The notes below the pieces were generated by a model that saw only the letters and a program-made list of their open reading frames with translations, was not told the origin of the DNA and made no database searches. The translations under genes and the position numbers were made by a program. Positions 38,441 through 47,831 of a stretch of 64,000 nucleotides of DNA are shown piece by piece. The DNA is taken from the NCBI RefSeq assembly GCF_024256385.1, contig NZ_JAMLFW010000001.1, positions 2,976,001-3,040,000 of the forward strand. Direction: 5' to 3'. Numbering within the stretch: position 1 is the stretch's first letter; the number at the start of each line of letters is the position of its first letter. This DNA is from Anatilimnocola floriformis (GTDB taxonomy: Bacteria; Planctomycetota; Planctomycetia; Pirellulales; Pirellulaceae).

Positions 38441-38582
38441 CTAGGACCGGTTCGGCGACGTTTGAACAGGTTGCGCAACCACTATTTCGCGTCGCTGTTC
38501 AGGCCCGGCCATTGCGACACAAGTCGTTTCTTTGCAATGTGTTGAGCCTGTTCTTCGGTCGCTGATTGTGGACGCCGAACGG

Positions 38583-38608
38583 ACTGTTCAGCAGAAAAAG
38601 TGAACAGT
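38583..38608. promoter_or_regulatory. ACTGTTCA / TGAACAGT inverted repeat
   Basis: ACTGTTCA (38583-38590) and TGAACAGT (38601-38608) form a perfect 8-bp inverted repeat with a 10-bp spacer, about 215 bp upstream of the enolase start. It could be an operator; CTGTTCA also occurs once nearby (about 38496). No regulator is known. Confidence 0.45.
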
Positions 38609-38708
38609 ACCTAATCGGCGGGCGGCCAGCGTTTCGTGCCCTCTATTCTGGACCGCGAGCTCCTACTCTTCGCCACCGTAGCAGTCTCGAGTCTGCACGA
38701 TGGAATAT

Positions 38709-38816
38709 ATAACGTGTTATCAAATTTCATGCGATTCCGGCAATGTCCTGGTAATTAACGACTTGCGGCAAAATCGCACGGTTATATCGGGCCCGGGCTA
38801 TAACCTTTTTATAACC
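38709..38816. promoter_or_regulatory. GGTTATA / TATAACC cluster, second site
   Basis: ATAAC-GT-GTTAT (38709-38720), then GGTTATA (38780-38786), TATAACC (38799-38805) and TATAACC (38810-38816). The first GGTTATA and TATAACC form a perfect inverted repeat around a GGGCCC core. It shares motif and mixed orientation with 7019-7176. Confidence 0.5.
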
Positions 38817-39047
38817 AGCGCTGATACTTCGCACACGAATCGATCGCTTCCACAGCAGTAGTCCATTCAGCATCGGTCGGCTACTTCAGCGCGCACCGGT
38901 AGCGCCGCGACGAATGTCGTTTTCAAAACATCAACCTAAGTGAGAAAGATCACACACCCATTAAACGCGCATGTGGTGACAACTTAGGTCAGAGATTTGC
39001 TCATAATGCAGCCATTCACGCCAGCGACGCCGTCGCGGGCCTTTTCT

Positions 39048-39224
39048 CTCTCCCCTCGCCCCGTTTCGGGGAGAGGGGTCGGGGGTGAGGGGATAATGCG
39101 TGAGTTTGACTCAATTTTCTGGCGAACTGGTCGGCAATCCATAGTGCGTGGTCATTAGCAGACTCTCGCTTCGGTTCACCCCTCACCCCCAGCCCCTCTC
39201 CCCGAAGCGGGGCGAGGGGAGCAG
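39048..39224. repeat. inverted pair of CCCCTCACCCC-type repeats
   Basis: A ~45-bp G/C-rich element at 39048-39092 is repeated in inverted orientation at 39179-39224 with few changes, 86 bp apart. Each copy carries an internal CCCCG/CGGGG hairpin. The same core appears at 37021-37070. Confidence 0.75.
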
Positions 39225-39293
39225 GACAGGATGCTGCCTGCCGAGCGCTCACGATGCATGCATTGCCAGCGTGAACGGTTACCTCATAACGCA

Positions 39294-39332
39294 GCATCCC
39301 TCGTTTGAAGCCATGCTTCGAACGAGGGATGC
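39294..39332. terminator. 18-bp stem-loop past the MMPL gene
   Basis: GCATCCCTCGTTTGAAGC (39294-39311) and GCTTCGAACGAGGGATGC (39315-39332) pair with one mismatch around CAT. It is the most extended hairpin seen. It lies 40 bp past the stop of the MMPL gene and may end or protect that transcript. There is no U-run. Confidence 0.6.
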
Positions 39333-39371
39333 ACGATGTGTCGTTTGATTGACCGCCATCCGACGGGGATT

Positions 39372-42300
39372 TTAGTGCTTCCGCCCGTGCGAAACATCTT
39401 GCCGCAGGTGGTTGAGCAGCGCGGCCTTGCCGGCGGGGGCCGGAACGGCGCGCTCTTCGGCGGGTTGCGTGATCACGGTGATCGAGCTCGTGCTCACTGG
39501 CGGATGTTCTTCGGCCGGCGCGTCGGCGGCCAGGTTACGCGGCTTGAAGACCACGCCCAAAGGACCCGCGAGCAACGCCGGGAAGAAGATCAGTTCCGCG
39601 ACCACACCGGCCCACAAAATCGCCAGCATCAGGTAGCCGAAGCGTTGCGTCGGCGTGAAGGTGCTGAGGGCGAACAGCGACAGACCCAGACCGCTGATGA
39701 GGGCGGCTTGGAAGGTAGGAGTCGCACAGTGTTTATAGGCGCCGAGGATCGCTAGTTTTCGATCTTTCACACGATCGAGTTCCTCGCGGTACCAGTTCAG
39801 GTAGTGGATCGTATCATCGACGGCTACGCCTAGCGCGATGCTCGCGGTCATCATCGAACCGACGTCGACGTCGACACCGAGCCAACCCATCATGCCGAAG
39901 ATGACGAGCACCGGCAGCACGTTTGGCAGCATCGCGACGAGACCACCCCAGAAGCTGCGGCTGACGAACATCAGCAAGGGCGTGATGGTCACGAACGACC
40001 ACCAAGTGCTGCTGATCAAGCTCTCGAGCAAGCTCCGCTGAGCCTTATACACGATTGGGACCACACCGGTGTAAACCGCGTGGGCGATGTTCTTGTCGGT
40101 CTTGGCCAGCTTCGACGAGGACAACAGTTTGTTCGCGTCGCTATAGACGTGATTGCGAGCATCTTCGAGCAGCTTGGTCGTGCGCCGCAGATCGACATTG
40201 GCGAACGCCGCGTGATCTTTCACCAGCACGACGCAGTCGAAACCGGCCAGGTATTCATTCCAGTTGGCCGGCGTTTCGTCGACACCCGGAACAAAGGTTT
40301 TGACCTTCATTCGCTTGATGGTGAGCATATCGATCAAGCTTTCGCTGAAGATGCGCGTTTGATCGATGGGCTTTTCAGCCTGCGGTGCCGTAGCGACCAC
40401 TTTCTCTTCGGATTCGACGGCAACTGCGTTCTTGGCGGCCCGCTGCGAAATATCGGCAGGGACGCCGAGGAGCAGGACCTTGCTGTTGGCAGGATACTTG
40501 TGACCGTTGCTGCGCGTGATGAGCGAATGGAGGATGTCGTCACGTTTGCGTTGTGCCGTGAGAATCGGCTCCACGACGTCCTTTAGCTCGTTGATCAGCA
40601 CGCCATAGTCGACACCCTTGGTCGCGCCCACTCGCAGGCTGACGCGCCACAGTTCGGCTTCGGTTTCTTTGTCAATTCGCAGGTAATCGCTGTGGAGGAA
40701 GTCTTCGCGGTGAGCTTCAAGCCGTTTGCTCGTTGTGCCGCGCTTCAGCTGGCTGCTGTTGTCCCCCTTGGGTTCCGGCAGATCGCGGACGAAGGTGGCA
40801 GCGCTCATGGCACGACCCACTTTGTCGCGGCCTTGCAGACCAAATTCCTTTTCCACGACTCGCTGCAGGCGAGCGGCGAGTTCCATCCGCTCGAGAAACG
40901 GCATTTGCAGCTGCCGTTCGAGTTGTTGACGCTCGAGCTTGCCCAGTTCGGTGGCGATCCCTTGCTTTTGCTCTTCGTTGGCATTTTCGAGCGCGGCCGA
41001 CAGTTGCTCGATCTGAGCATACTCGGCTTGCAGCTGATCACCGGCCGGCAGCATCTTTGTCTTCGGAACGCTGACGACCACTTCCATGGGCACGAGTTCG
41101 CCGAGGTTCTTCTCAAGCCATTCGTAGTCTTGAATGATCTTCGACTTGGCGCTGAACATCCGGAGCATGTTCACCGAGGTCTTCGTATACAGCACGCCGT
41201 AGCCAGTAACGGCGATGACCAGGATGCAGCCGAGCGACACCAAGGCGTGATGGCCGACGATGAACGTAGCTAGGTTGCTCCAGAAGTTGGCCAGGTACTT
41301 GTCGAGCCAGGGCTGCTCGTCGGTGCTGAGGTTGCGAGCAGCACGTTCCTGGGCAATTTTCTGCTTGCGGAGCTGCGGCCAGATTTGCAGCGCGGCCGGC
41401 AAGTAAGTGAATTCGATGAGCGTTGCCGAGAGGACGCCGAGGCCGGCATAGAAGCCGAACTTTTGAATCGGGATGAGTTCGCTCGTGACGAGCGAGAACA
41501 TGCCGATCGACGTGGTGATATTGCACATCAGGTTGGGCTTCCAACCCATGAGCACGGCCCGTTCGGGCGCCCCATGCACGCCGCCGTGATCGACGGCTTC
41601 GTAGTAGTAGTTAATGAGATGCGTCGCGCCCGATAGCCCGAGCACGTACACCAGCGCGGGAAGCGACATGGCGATCGCATCGACCGTGCTGCCAAACCAC
41701 CACATGCAGGCCAGGGTGAAGACGGCGCAAATACCGCCGCAGAAAAAGACCATGATCGTGGCCGAGATCGTACGGAAGCAGGCGTACGACAAGCCAAGGC
41801 CGAGGACCGCCGTCATGCCGATGAGGCGGACCAGCGTGATTGAGCCTTCTTCGTCGATCGCGACGTTGTCGACGCTCGGGCCGCCAACGCGCAGTTGATT
41901 TTCATCAATGTTCGATTCGGCAGCGAGCTCAAACAACCGGCCGCGCGGCTTGCCGAGAATGCCGCGGCCCAACACCAAGTGCAGGTTGTGCTTGGCCGCT
42001 TCGCTGAGCGTGACGACGATGGCCGTTTGCTTGCCATCGGGGCCAAAGAGCATGCCGGAGAGGCGGCGCTTGGCTTCTGCTTTGTGATCGGCAAGTTCGC
42101 CACCTTCGCCCGTCATGCTGGCGTAAACATCGGGGCCGGTCGTGACTGTTTTGAACATCTGCGCCCGCAAGCGGCGCATGTCGGCGAAGTACCAAGGACC
42201 GTCGATTTCACCGAACGAATGGACGAGTTCGCCGGTCGTTGGTTTCTTGACGAACGAACCGTAGACATGGCGGTAGAGCGAGGCCAGCGGCGCGTCGACA

Positions 42301-42956
42301 CCATCCCAGCGATACAGGTCGCCTTCGGGGGTGAGGTAGTACCAGCATTCCTCGACACTTTCGCTGTCGGGGTCTTTGCGCCCCTTCAACCATTTCTCGC
42401 CGCGATGGCCCCAGTCTTCGTAAGTGAGGAACTCTTTCTTGCCATCGAGCGGCATGTACAAGCCGAGGCGATCGCCGATGAAGTTCTCGCGATGAACGTG
42501 TCGCGTTGGCGACGACGGAACCGGAGCCGCATCGGCAGCCACAGCATCGGCTGCGGGCGCGTCGGAAACCGGCACTTCGTTGGCAGTGGCGTCGGCGTCG
42601 GGGCTCTCAGACTCTTCGGTCGCGACGACCGGTTTTTTGGGCGCTTTGGCAGCGGCCAAGACCGACGGCGGCGTTTCGGGTTGCAGCTTCGCAAGGAACA
42701 GTTTGTAGCGTTCGTCGGTTTCGTCACCGACGCAACCCTGCCAACTGAGCACAACGAACTGCTCGCCCAAGAAATGCTGCCGGAACCAGGCGAGTTCCTT
42801 GGTTTCCTCAAAGTCCTTGGGCAACCAGTCGCGGACATCATTCTTCATCCCTTGAATGCCCAACCGCGCACCGCGCAGGAAGAAGGGAACAAGGAAGAAG
42901 ACAACCATCAGCACGATGATCGCACGGCGGCTGAAGAATGTTGGTTTTTCTGTCAT
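39372..42956 (-). CDS. large RND/MMPL family transporter
   Basis: The ATG at 42954-42956 (MTEKPTFFSRRAIIVLMV) places the first helix at the N-terminus. This 1194-residue protein has two RND halves. Each has one helix, a large periplasmic loop, then a five-helix block. The second block begins near ALGVAVDDTIHYLNWYREEL, with the Asp pair typical of MMPL/RND proton relay. The first periplasmic loop contains a ~60-residue Ala/Pro-rich insertion (residues ~75-140). The second loop has a long coiled-coil segment (~650-720). Substrate class (lipid, hopanoid or drug) cannot be told. Confidence 0.9.
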   Translation of the reverse strand: MTEKPTFFSRRAIIVLMVVFFLVPFFLRGARLGIQGMKNDVRDWLPKDFEETKELAWFRQHFLGEQFVVLSWQGCVGDETDERYKLFLAKLQPETPPSVLAAAKAPKKPVVATEESESPDADATANEVPVSDAPAADAVAADAAPVPSSPTRHVHRENFIGDRLGLYMPLDGKKEFLTYEDWGHRGEKWLKGRKDPDSESVEECWYYLTPEGDLYRWDGVDAPLASLYRHVYGSFVKKPTTGELVHSFGEIDGPWYFADMRRLRAQMFKTVTTGPDVYASMTGEGGELADHKAEAKRRLSGMLFGPDGKQTAIVVTLSEAAKHNLHLVLGRGILGKPRGRLFELAAESNIDENQLRVGGPSVDNVAIDEEGSITLVRLIGMTAVLGLGLSYACFRTISATIMVFFCGGICAVFTLACMWWFGSTVDAIAMSLPALVYVLGLSGATHLINYYYEAVDHGGVHGAPERAVLMGWKPNLMCNITTSIGMFSLVTSELIPIQKFGFYAGLGVLSATLIEFTYLPAALQIWPQLRKQKIAQERAARNLSTDEQPWLDKYLANFWSNLATFIVGHHALVSLGCILVIAVTGYGVLYTKTSVNMLRMFSAKSKIIQDYEWLEKNLGELVPMEVVVSVPKTKMLPAGDQLQAEYAQIEQLSAALENANEEQKQGIATELGKLERQQLERQLQMPFLERMELAARLQRVVEKEFGLQGRDKVGRAMSAATFVRDLPEPKGDNSSQLKRGTTSKRLEAHREDFLHSDYLRIDKETEAELWRVSLRVGATKGVDYGVLINELKDVVEPILTAQRKRDDILHSLITRSNGHKYPANSKVLLLGVPADISQRAAKNAVAVESEEKVVATAPQAEKPIDQTRIFSESLIDMLTIKRMKVKTFVPGVDETPANWNEYLAGFDCVVLVKDHAAFANVDLRRTTKLLEDARNHVYSDANKLLSSSKLAKTDKNIAHAVYTGVVPIVYKAQRSLLESLISSTWWSFVTITPLLMFVSRSFWGGLVAMLPNVLPVLVIFGMMGWLGVDVDVGSMMTASIALGVAVDDTIHYLNWYREELDRVKDRKLAILGAYKHCATPTFQAALISGLGLSLFALSTFTPTQRFGYLMLAILWAGVVAELIFFPALLAGPLGVVFKPRNLAADAPAEEHPPVSTSSITVITQPAEERAVPAPAGKAALLNHLRQDVSHGRKH

Positions 42957-43386
42957 CGCTGCGTGAAACTGGCGGGGTGAGGGGCATCCATGTCCGGGGA
43001 CTCCCGGCAATAAACCTGGCTTGCGTCGCTATGCCAGCACAACTTGCGTAATGCTGCTGCGCGGCGCAAACCCGGTTATTCTCACCTTCGGCATTGGCGG
43101 AAGGCTGGCTCCAAACAACCGTTCGAAAGCCTCCCTATTTGTCATCCCCTGCGGATTGCCGTGAGCAACCGTCACAAACTGACCGGCGGGGAGCCGCCGT
43201 TTGTCGACCGGGTCATCCTATCGGTCAAGTTTCTGGGCAACAAGTTGCAAAGACCGCTGCTTTCGGCCGGAACGATAGCAATCCGCGGGTTTCGAGCTAG
43301 AGTTGTCCGAAAGCGTCAAGTTTACGGCCCTCGGTGCCGCAGCTACCGCCCGGCCTACGTTCAGTTACTACTTTGGAGTCCACTAT
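42957..43386. other. 430-bp intergenic region between divergent genes
   Basis: It should contain promoters for the MMPL gene and the small protein gene. No supported frame, repeat or strong hairpin was noted except short local G/C stems (for example CGGGGAGCCGCCG near 43180). Confidence 0.5.
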
Positions 43387-43698
43387 ATGATGTCTGCCTG
43401 GCTCGTTTCGTTGGCCATGTCGAGCACGATGGTCCCTCCGGGCTATCCCGTCGAAAATCACGCGAGCGTCGGTCACTACACTCAGCCGACCGTGCAACTC
43501 TTCGAACGGAAGAGCGTCGACCGTTCGCGCCGCAACGCGTGGAACACCTACAACGCCCAACTCGATCAACTGTGGGCCGACTTCCGCGCCGCCGGCTCGA
43601 CCCCGGCTGCCTTTGCCGACTACAAGTTCAAGGTCAACGCGGCCAAGACCCGCTACTTGTACAACGATCCCTACTTGCTGCCGATTATCGACGAATAA
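43387..43698 (+). CDS. small protein of unknown function
   Basis: From the ATG at 43387 (GGAG about 11 bases upstream, or the adjacent ATG at 43390) the product is 103 residues. It has a short hydrophobic N-terminus (MMSAWLVSLAMSSTMVPPG), then a charged helical region with DRSRRNAWNTYNAQLDQLWADFRAAG and YKFKVNAAKTRYLYNDPYLL. The C-terminal part looks soluble. A strong terminator follows, which suggests an independently transcribed gene. The N-terminus is too short to be a confident signal peptide. Confidence 0.75.
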   Translation: MMSAWLVSLAMSSTMVPPGYPVENHASVGHYTQPTVQLFERKSVDRSRRNAWNTYNAQLDQLWADFRAAGSTPAAFADYKFKVNAAKTRYLYNDPYLLPIIDE

Positions 43699-43728
43699 TC
43701 TGCCCGCACATGCCATGCAGCCGAGCGA

Positions 43729-43760
43729 ACAGGGCCCGTGAAAACGGGCCCTGTTTTTTT
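43729..43760 (+). terminator. strong intrinsic terminator
   Basis: ACAGGGCCCGT (43729-43739), GAAA loop, ACGGGCCCTGT (43744-43754), then six T residues. It is an 11-bp perfect stem with a tetraloop and U-run, the best rho-independent terminator on the plus strand in the window. Confidence 0.95.
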
Positions 43761-43956
43761 ATGCGCCCATAGAGAGAACCGAGCCAATCTACGGCGATCC
43801 GGAAAATCCTACCTGCTCCTTGCGATTGGCACGCCGGAGCGACAATGTGGCAAAAGCCGCCGACGGTCACCAATTCTTCGCACAATCTTAATAATCGACT
43901 GGTAGCGTGCGGGGGATGAAACAGCCATATTACGGAACTTCCGTGGAGAGCTACCG

Positions 43957-45057
43957 ATGAGTAAGTTTGGATTCTCGTTTGCCGGTGTTGCCATGTTGGC
44001 AACGAGTTGCGTCATTTTTGGTTGCAGCTGCAACGGTCCGTCCGCGCCCGCACCAGCCGGTGGTGGCACCGCCGTGGAAGGGCCCAAGGAAGGCGCGAAC
44101 ACCGACGCTCTCGTGGCTAGCTTCAAAGATTCGCAGCTCTCCGGCAAAGTCGAAGTCGACGGCTCGAGCACTGTGTTTCCGGTGACGGAAGCTGTCGCCG
44201 AAGAGTTCAAGCGCGCGATTCCGAACGTTAACGTCAAAGTGGGCATCTCGGGCACGGGTGGCGGTTTCAAGAAATTCGTCCGCGGCGATACCGACATCTC
44301 CAACGCCAGCCGGCCGATCCTAAAGGCCGAAGCCGATCAAGCCGCTGCGGCGGGGATCGAGTTCATCGAACTGCCGATTTGCTACGACGCCCTGACGGTC
44401 GCCGTTCATCCTTCGTGCAACTGGATTGCCGACGACACGATCACCATCGAACAGCTGAAGAAGATTTGGGAACCGGCCGCCGAAGGGAAGATCAAGAAGT
44501 GGAACCAGGTTGAACCCAGCTGGCCCGATGCCGAAATCAAGCTCTTCGGCCCTGGCGCCGACTCGGGGACGTTCGATTACTTCACCGAAGTCGTGAACGG
44601 CAAAGCCAAGCAAAGCCGCGGCGACTTCACGGCCAGCGAAGACGACAACACGCTGGTGCAAGGCATTCAGGGTGACAAGCACGCGCTGGGCTACCTGCCT
44701 TACGCCTACTACGAACCGAACAAAGCCAAGATGAAGGCTTTGAAGATCAAGAAGGGTGAAGTGACCGTCGGCCCGAGCATCGCGAGCGTGAAAGATGGCT
44801 CGTACGCCCTGTCGCGGCCGTTGTTCTTCTACGTCAGCGTGAAGTCGCTCGAAAAGCCGGAAGTGAAGAAGTTTGCCGAGTTCTATGTCGCCAGCGTCTC
44901 GATTCTGGCCACCGAAGTGAAGTACATCCCCTTCGAAGACTCGCTCTACACCTTGGTGAAGGCCCGCCTCGACCAGAAGACCACCGGCTCGATGTTTGGT
45001 GGTGGCGCCGAAACGCACCAAAAGCTGGACGAAGCGTTGAAAGGTGCCGCGAAGTAA
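43957..45057 (+). CDS. pstS: phosphate ABC transporter substrate-binding protein PstS
   Basis: The ATG at 43957 follows GGAGAG. The 366-residue product has a signal peptide with a lipobox-like IFGC at residues 20-23. The mature part opens [21 protein letters not shown], with [24 protein letters not shown], the PstS phosphate-binding signature, and a [10 protein letters not shown] segment. It captures phosphate for the Pst transporter. It heads pstSCAB. I saw no clear PHO box upstream, but the promoter was only scanned by eye. Confidence 0.95.
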   Translation: MSKFGFSFAGVAMLATSCVIFGCSCNGPSAPAPAGGGTAVEGPKEGANTDALVASFKDSQLSGKVEVDGSSTVFPVTEAVAEEFKRAIPNVNVKVGISGTGGGFKKFVRGDTDISNASRPILKAEADQAAAAGIEFIELPICYDALTVAVHPSCNWIADDTITIEQLKKIWEPAAEGKIKKWNQVEPSWPDAEIKLFGPGADSGTFDYFTEVVNGKAKQSRGDFTASEDDNTLVQGIQGDKHALGYLPYAYYEPNKAKMKALKIKKGEVTVGPSIASVKDGSYALSRPLFFYVSVKSLEKPEVKKFAEFYVASVSILATEVKYIPFEDSLYTLVKARLDQKTTGSMFGGGAETHQKLDEALKGAAK

Positions 45058-45087
45058 CTGTTTGGCCCGCAGTTGGGAGCCGCAACC

Positions 45088-46047
45088 TTGAGCGCTTCAC
45101 CTCCTCCGAAGATCCAGCGTTTGCGCAAACGGACCGCCGCCACACAGCGGCAGCGGTCGCTGCGCAACATGCGCGAAGGGGGAATCACGGTGCTGCTCTT
45201 CAGCGCTGCCGCCCTCTCGGTGCTGGTGACCATCGGCATCGTGTTTGTTCTGCTGTACGAGTCGTCGCAATTCTTTCGCCACGTCTCGATTGTCGAGTTT
45301 CTTACCGGTACTGCTTGGACACCGTCGTTCGAGAACAAAAAGTTCGGCATCCTGCCGCTCGTCTGCGGCACGATGCTCACCACGGGGGTCGCGCTGGCGG
45401 TGGCTTTGCCGATTGGCACCGTGGTCGCCATTTATCTCAGCGAGTTTGCTCCTTTCACCGTCCGCGAAATTCTTAAGCCGTTGCTCGAGTTGCTTAGCGC
45501 GGTGCCGACGGTGGTTTACGGATATTTCGCGATCGGTTTTGTCGCTCCGTGGTTGCAGTGGGGCTTTCGGCAGGTGGGCTACGATCTGCCGACCTTCAGC
45601 GTGCTCAGCGCGGGAATCGTCATGGGCATCATGATCATTCCGTACGTCAGTTCGCTGAGCGAAGACGCGATGCGCAGCGTTCCCATGTTGCTCCGCGAAG
45701 GCTCGTATGCGCTCGGCGCAAATAAAATTCGCACGGCGATTGCCGTGGTGGTTCCCAGCGCGCTATCCGGCATCGGCGCTGCTTATATCCTGGGAATCTC
45801 CCGGGCCATCGGCGAGACGATGATCGTCGCCATTGCGGCTGGTATGCAGCCGAAGGTTTCGGTCAATCCGGCAGAGCCCGCTCAGACCATGACTGCTTTT
45901 ATCGTGCAAGTCAGCCTCGGCGATGCCGCCCACGGCAGCATCGAGTATCAATCGATTTTTGCGGTCGGCTTGATGCTGTTTTTGATGACGCTGACGTTCA
46001 ACATCCTGGGATATGTCCTTCGTCGCCGTTATCACCAGGCGTACTAA
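45088..46047 (+). CDS. pstC: phosphate ABC transporter permease PstC
   Basis: The start is probably the TTG at 45088: GGGAG lies 8 bases before it. An alternative TTG at 45073 has no such site. The 319-residue permease has about six helices and the PstC-type EAA loop (REGSYALGANKIRTAIAVVVPSALSGI). The cytoplasmic N-terminal ~30 residues are basic. It pairs with PstA in the membrane. Confidence 0.94.
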   Translation: MSASPPPKIQRLRKRTAATQRQRSLRNMREGGITVLLFSAAALSVLVTIGIVFVLLYESSQFFRHVSIVEFLTGTAWTPSFENKKFGILPLVCGTMLTTGVALAVALPIGTVVAIYLSEFAPFTVREILKPLLELLSAVPTVVYGYFAIGFVAPWLQWGFRQVGYDLPTFSVLSAGIVMGIMIIPYVSSLSEDAMRSVPMLLREGSYALGANKIRTAIAVVVPSALSGIGAAYILGISRAIGETMIVAIAAGMQPKVSVNPAEPAQTMTAFIVQVSLGDAAHGSIEYQSIFAVGLMLFLMTLTFNILGYVLRRRYHQAY

Positions 46048-46049
46048 CC

Positions 46050-46943
46050 ATGCTCGACACAGCCAAACTGATTCGTCGCGGCAAACGCCAAGACGCGATC
46101 TTCAACATCGTCGGCATTGTGTTCACGCTTATCGGCATCGTGACGCTGGCGGTCCTCGTCGGCGATTTGCTCGTCGATGGCTTGCCCCGGTTGAGCACGC
46201 AATTCATGACATCGTTTCCCTCGCGCAGTCCAGCGCGAGCGGGGATTCTTTCGGCCTGGGTGGGAACGCTCATGGTCATCGCCGTGACCATTTGCACTGC
46301 CGTTCCGATTGGTGTGGCGGCTGCCGTATATCTGGAAGAGTACGCTCCCAAGAATTGGGTCACGACGTTGATTGAGATCAACATCTCGAATCTCGCCGGC
46401 GTTCCCTCGATCATCTACGGGCTCATGGCGCTCGGCTTGCTCGTTTATCAATTTCACTTGGGCCGCAGTGTGCTGGTGGGCGGCTTGACGTTGTCGCTGC
46501 TGGTCTTGCCCATCGTGATTGTCTCGACGCGAGAAGCCATTCGCGCGATCCCTTCCACGATTCGCGAAGCAGCGTACGCCGCCGGCGCGACCAAATGGCA
46601 AGTCATTCGTTATCACCTCATTCCATATTCGATGGGTGGTATCGCCACGGGCACGATCATCGCCATGTCGCGAGCCATCGGCGAGACAGCGCCGCTGGTG
46701 ACCATCGGCGCACTTTCCTATGTCGCGTTCATTCCACCTTGGCAGGATTTCGCGACCGGCCGCTGGTTGAACAGCGGCTTCTCGGTGCTGCCGATTCAGA
46801 TGTTCAATTGGGTTTCGCGGCCGCAGCCCGCGTTCCATCAAAACGCAGCCGCGACCGGTCTGGTGCTGATCGCCTTCACGCTGGCGATCAATGCCGTGGC
46901 CATGTACTTGCGCTATCGAATCCGGAAAAACCTGAAGTGGTAG
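46050..46943 (+). CDS. pstA: phosphate ABC transporter permease PstA
   Basis: The 297-residue permease has six predicted helices and the EAA loop [24 protein letters not shown] followed by [19 protein letters not shown]. It begins 2 bp after the pstC stop, so the two are tightly coupled. It forms the PstC-PstA channel. Confidence 0.95.
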   Translation: MLDTAKLIRRGKRQDAIFNIVGIVFTLIGIVTLAVLVGDLLVDGLPRLSTQFMTSFPSRSPARAGILSAWVGTLMVIAVTICTAVPIGVAAAVYLEEYAPKNWVTTLIEINISNLAGVPSIIYGLMALGLLVYQFHLGRSVLVGGLTLSLLVLPIVIVSTREAIRAIPSTIREAAYAAGATKWQVIRYHLIPYSMGGIATGTIIAMSRAIGETAPLVTIGALSYVAFIPPWQDFATGRWLNSGFSVLPIQMFNWVSRPQPAFHQNAAATGLVLIAFTLAINAVAMYLRYRIRKNLKW

Positions 46944-46944
46944 C

Positions 46945-47742
46945 ATGAGCACGACGGTCCCCATTCAGACAAACCAATCGCTGCAGTTGAAAGCCGAAGT
47001 TCGCAACGTGAACTTCTACTACGGCCAGCGACATGCGCTGAAGAACATCTCGCTGCCCGTGCCGCTGCGCACAGTCACCGCGCTGATCGGTCCTTCGGGT
47101 TGCGGCAAAAGCACGTTGCTCCGTTGCTTCAACCGCATGCACGATCTGTATCGCGGCAATCGCTACGAAGGCGAGATCCTACTTCAGCCGAGCGGCGTCA
47201 ACCTGCTCAGCCCCGAAGTCGATCCCATGGAAATGCGGCTCAAGACCGGCATGGTCTTTCAAAAGCCGAATCCGTTTCCCAAGTCGATCTTCGAAAACGT
47301 CGCTTACGGCCTGCGTTTGCGGCTCATTAACGATCGTCAGGTGATCCAACAAAAAGTCGAAGAGTCGCTGCAGCGAGCCGCTTTGTGGGACGAAGTGAAG
47401 GATCGCCTGAACCATCCCGCCACAAAACTCTCCGGCGGTCAACAACAACGACTCTGCGTGGCCCGCGCGCTCGCCACAGAACCTGAATTGATGTTGCTCG
47501 ACGAACCAACGTCAGCGCTCGATCCGATCGCCACGAGCAAGATCGAGGACATGGTTTTCGCTCTCAAGGAAAACGTGACAATCCTGATGGTCACGCACAA
47601 CATGGAGCAAGCCGCCCGCGTCGCTGACTTCACGGCCTTCATGTACCTCGGTGAATTGATCGAGTACGGGCCGACCGCGCAGATTTTTCAGAATCCGAAA
47701 AATCCGCTGACGGAAAAGTATCTGACGGGCACCTTCGGCTAG
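46945..47742 (+). CDS. pstB: phosphate ABC transporter ATP-binding protein PstB
   Basis: The 265-residue ATPase has Walker [10 protein letters not shown], the [16 protein letters not shown] signature, Walker [13 protein letters not shown] and a His in the H-loop (MVTHNME). The start at 46945 is 1 bp past pstA. No phoU follows in the window, although phoU usually ends this operon. The next gene is convergent. Confidence 0.96.
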   Translation: MSTTVPIQTNQSLQLKAEVRNVNFYYGQRHALKNISLPVPLRTVTALIGPSGCGKSTLLRCFNRMHDLYRGNRYEGEILLQPSGVNLLSPEVDPMEMRLKTGMVFQKPNPFPKSIFENVAYGLRLRLINDRQVIQQKVEESLQRAALWDEVKDRLNHPATKLSGGQQQRLCVARALATEPELMLLDEPTSALDPIATSKIEDMVFALKENVTILMVTHNMEQAARVADFTAFMYLGELIEYGPTAQIFQNPKNPLTEKYLTGTFG

Positions 47743-47747
47743 AAACT

Positions 47748-47818
47748 GTAGCTGAATTCGCCAGAATTCAGATGGTCACCTGCAATCGCCGCCTCTGAAT
47801 TCTGGCGAATTCAGCTAC
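47748..47818. repeat. inverted pair of the 25-bp palindromic element
   Basis: Two copies of the 25-bp unit seen at 4609-4633 stand here as perfect inverted repeats (47748-47772 and 47794-47818), 21 bp apart. Each has an internal CTGAATTC / GAATTCAG palindrome. They lie between the convergent ends of pstB and the glycerate kinase gene. They could terminate both, or be remnants of a small mobile element. Confidence 0.8.
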
Positions 47819-47831
47819 TCTGATCACTCGC

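Noticed and set aside
43761-43956. PHO box upstream of pstS
   Set aside because: No CTGTCAT-type direct repeats were found by eye.
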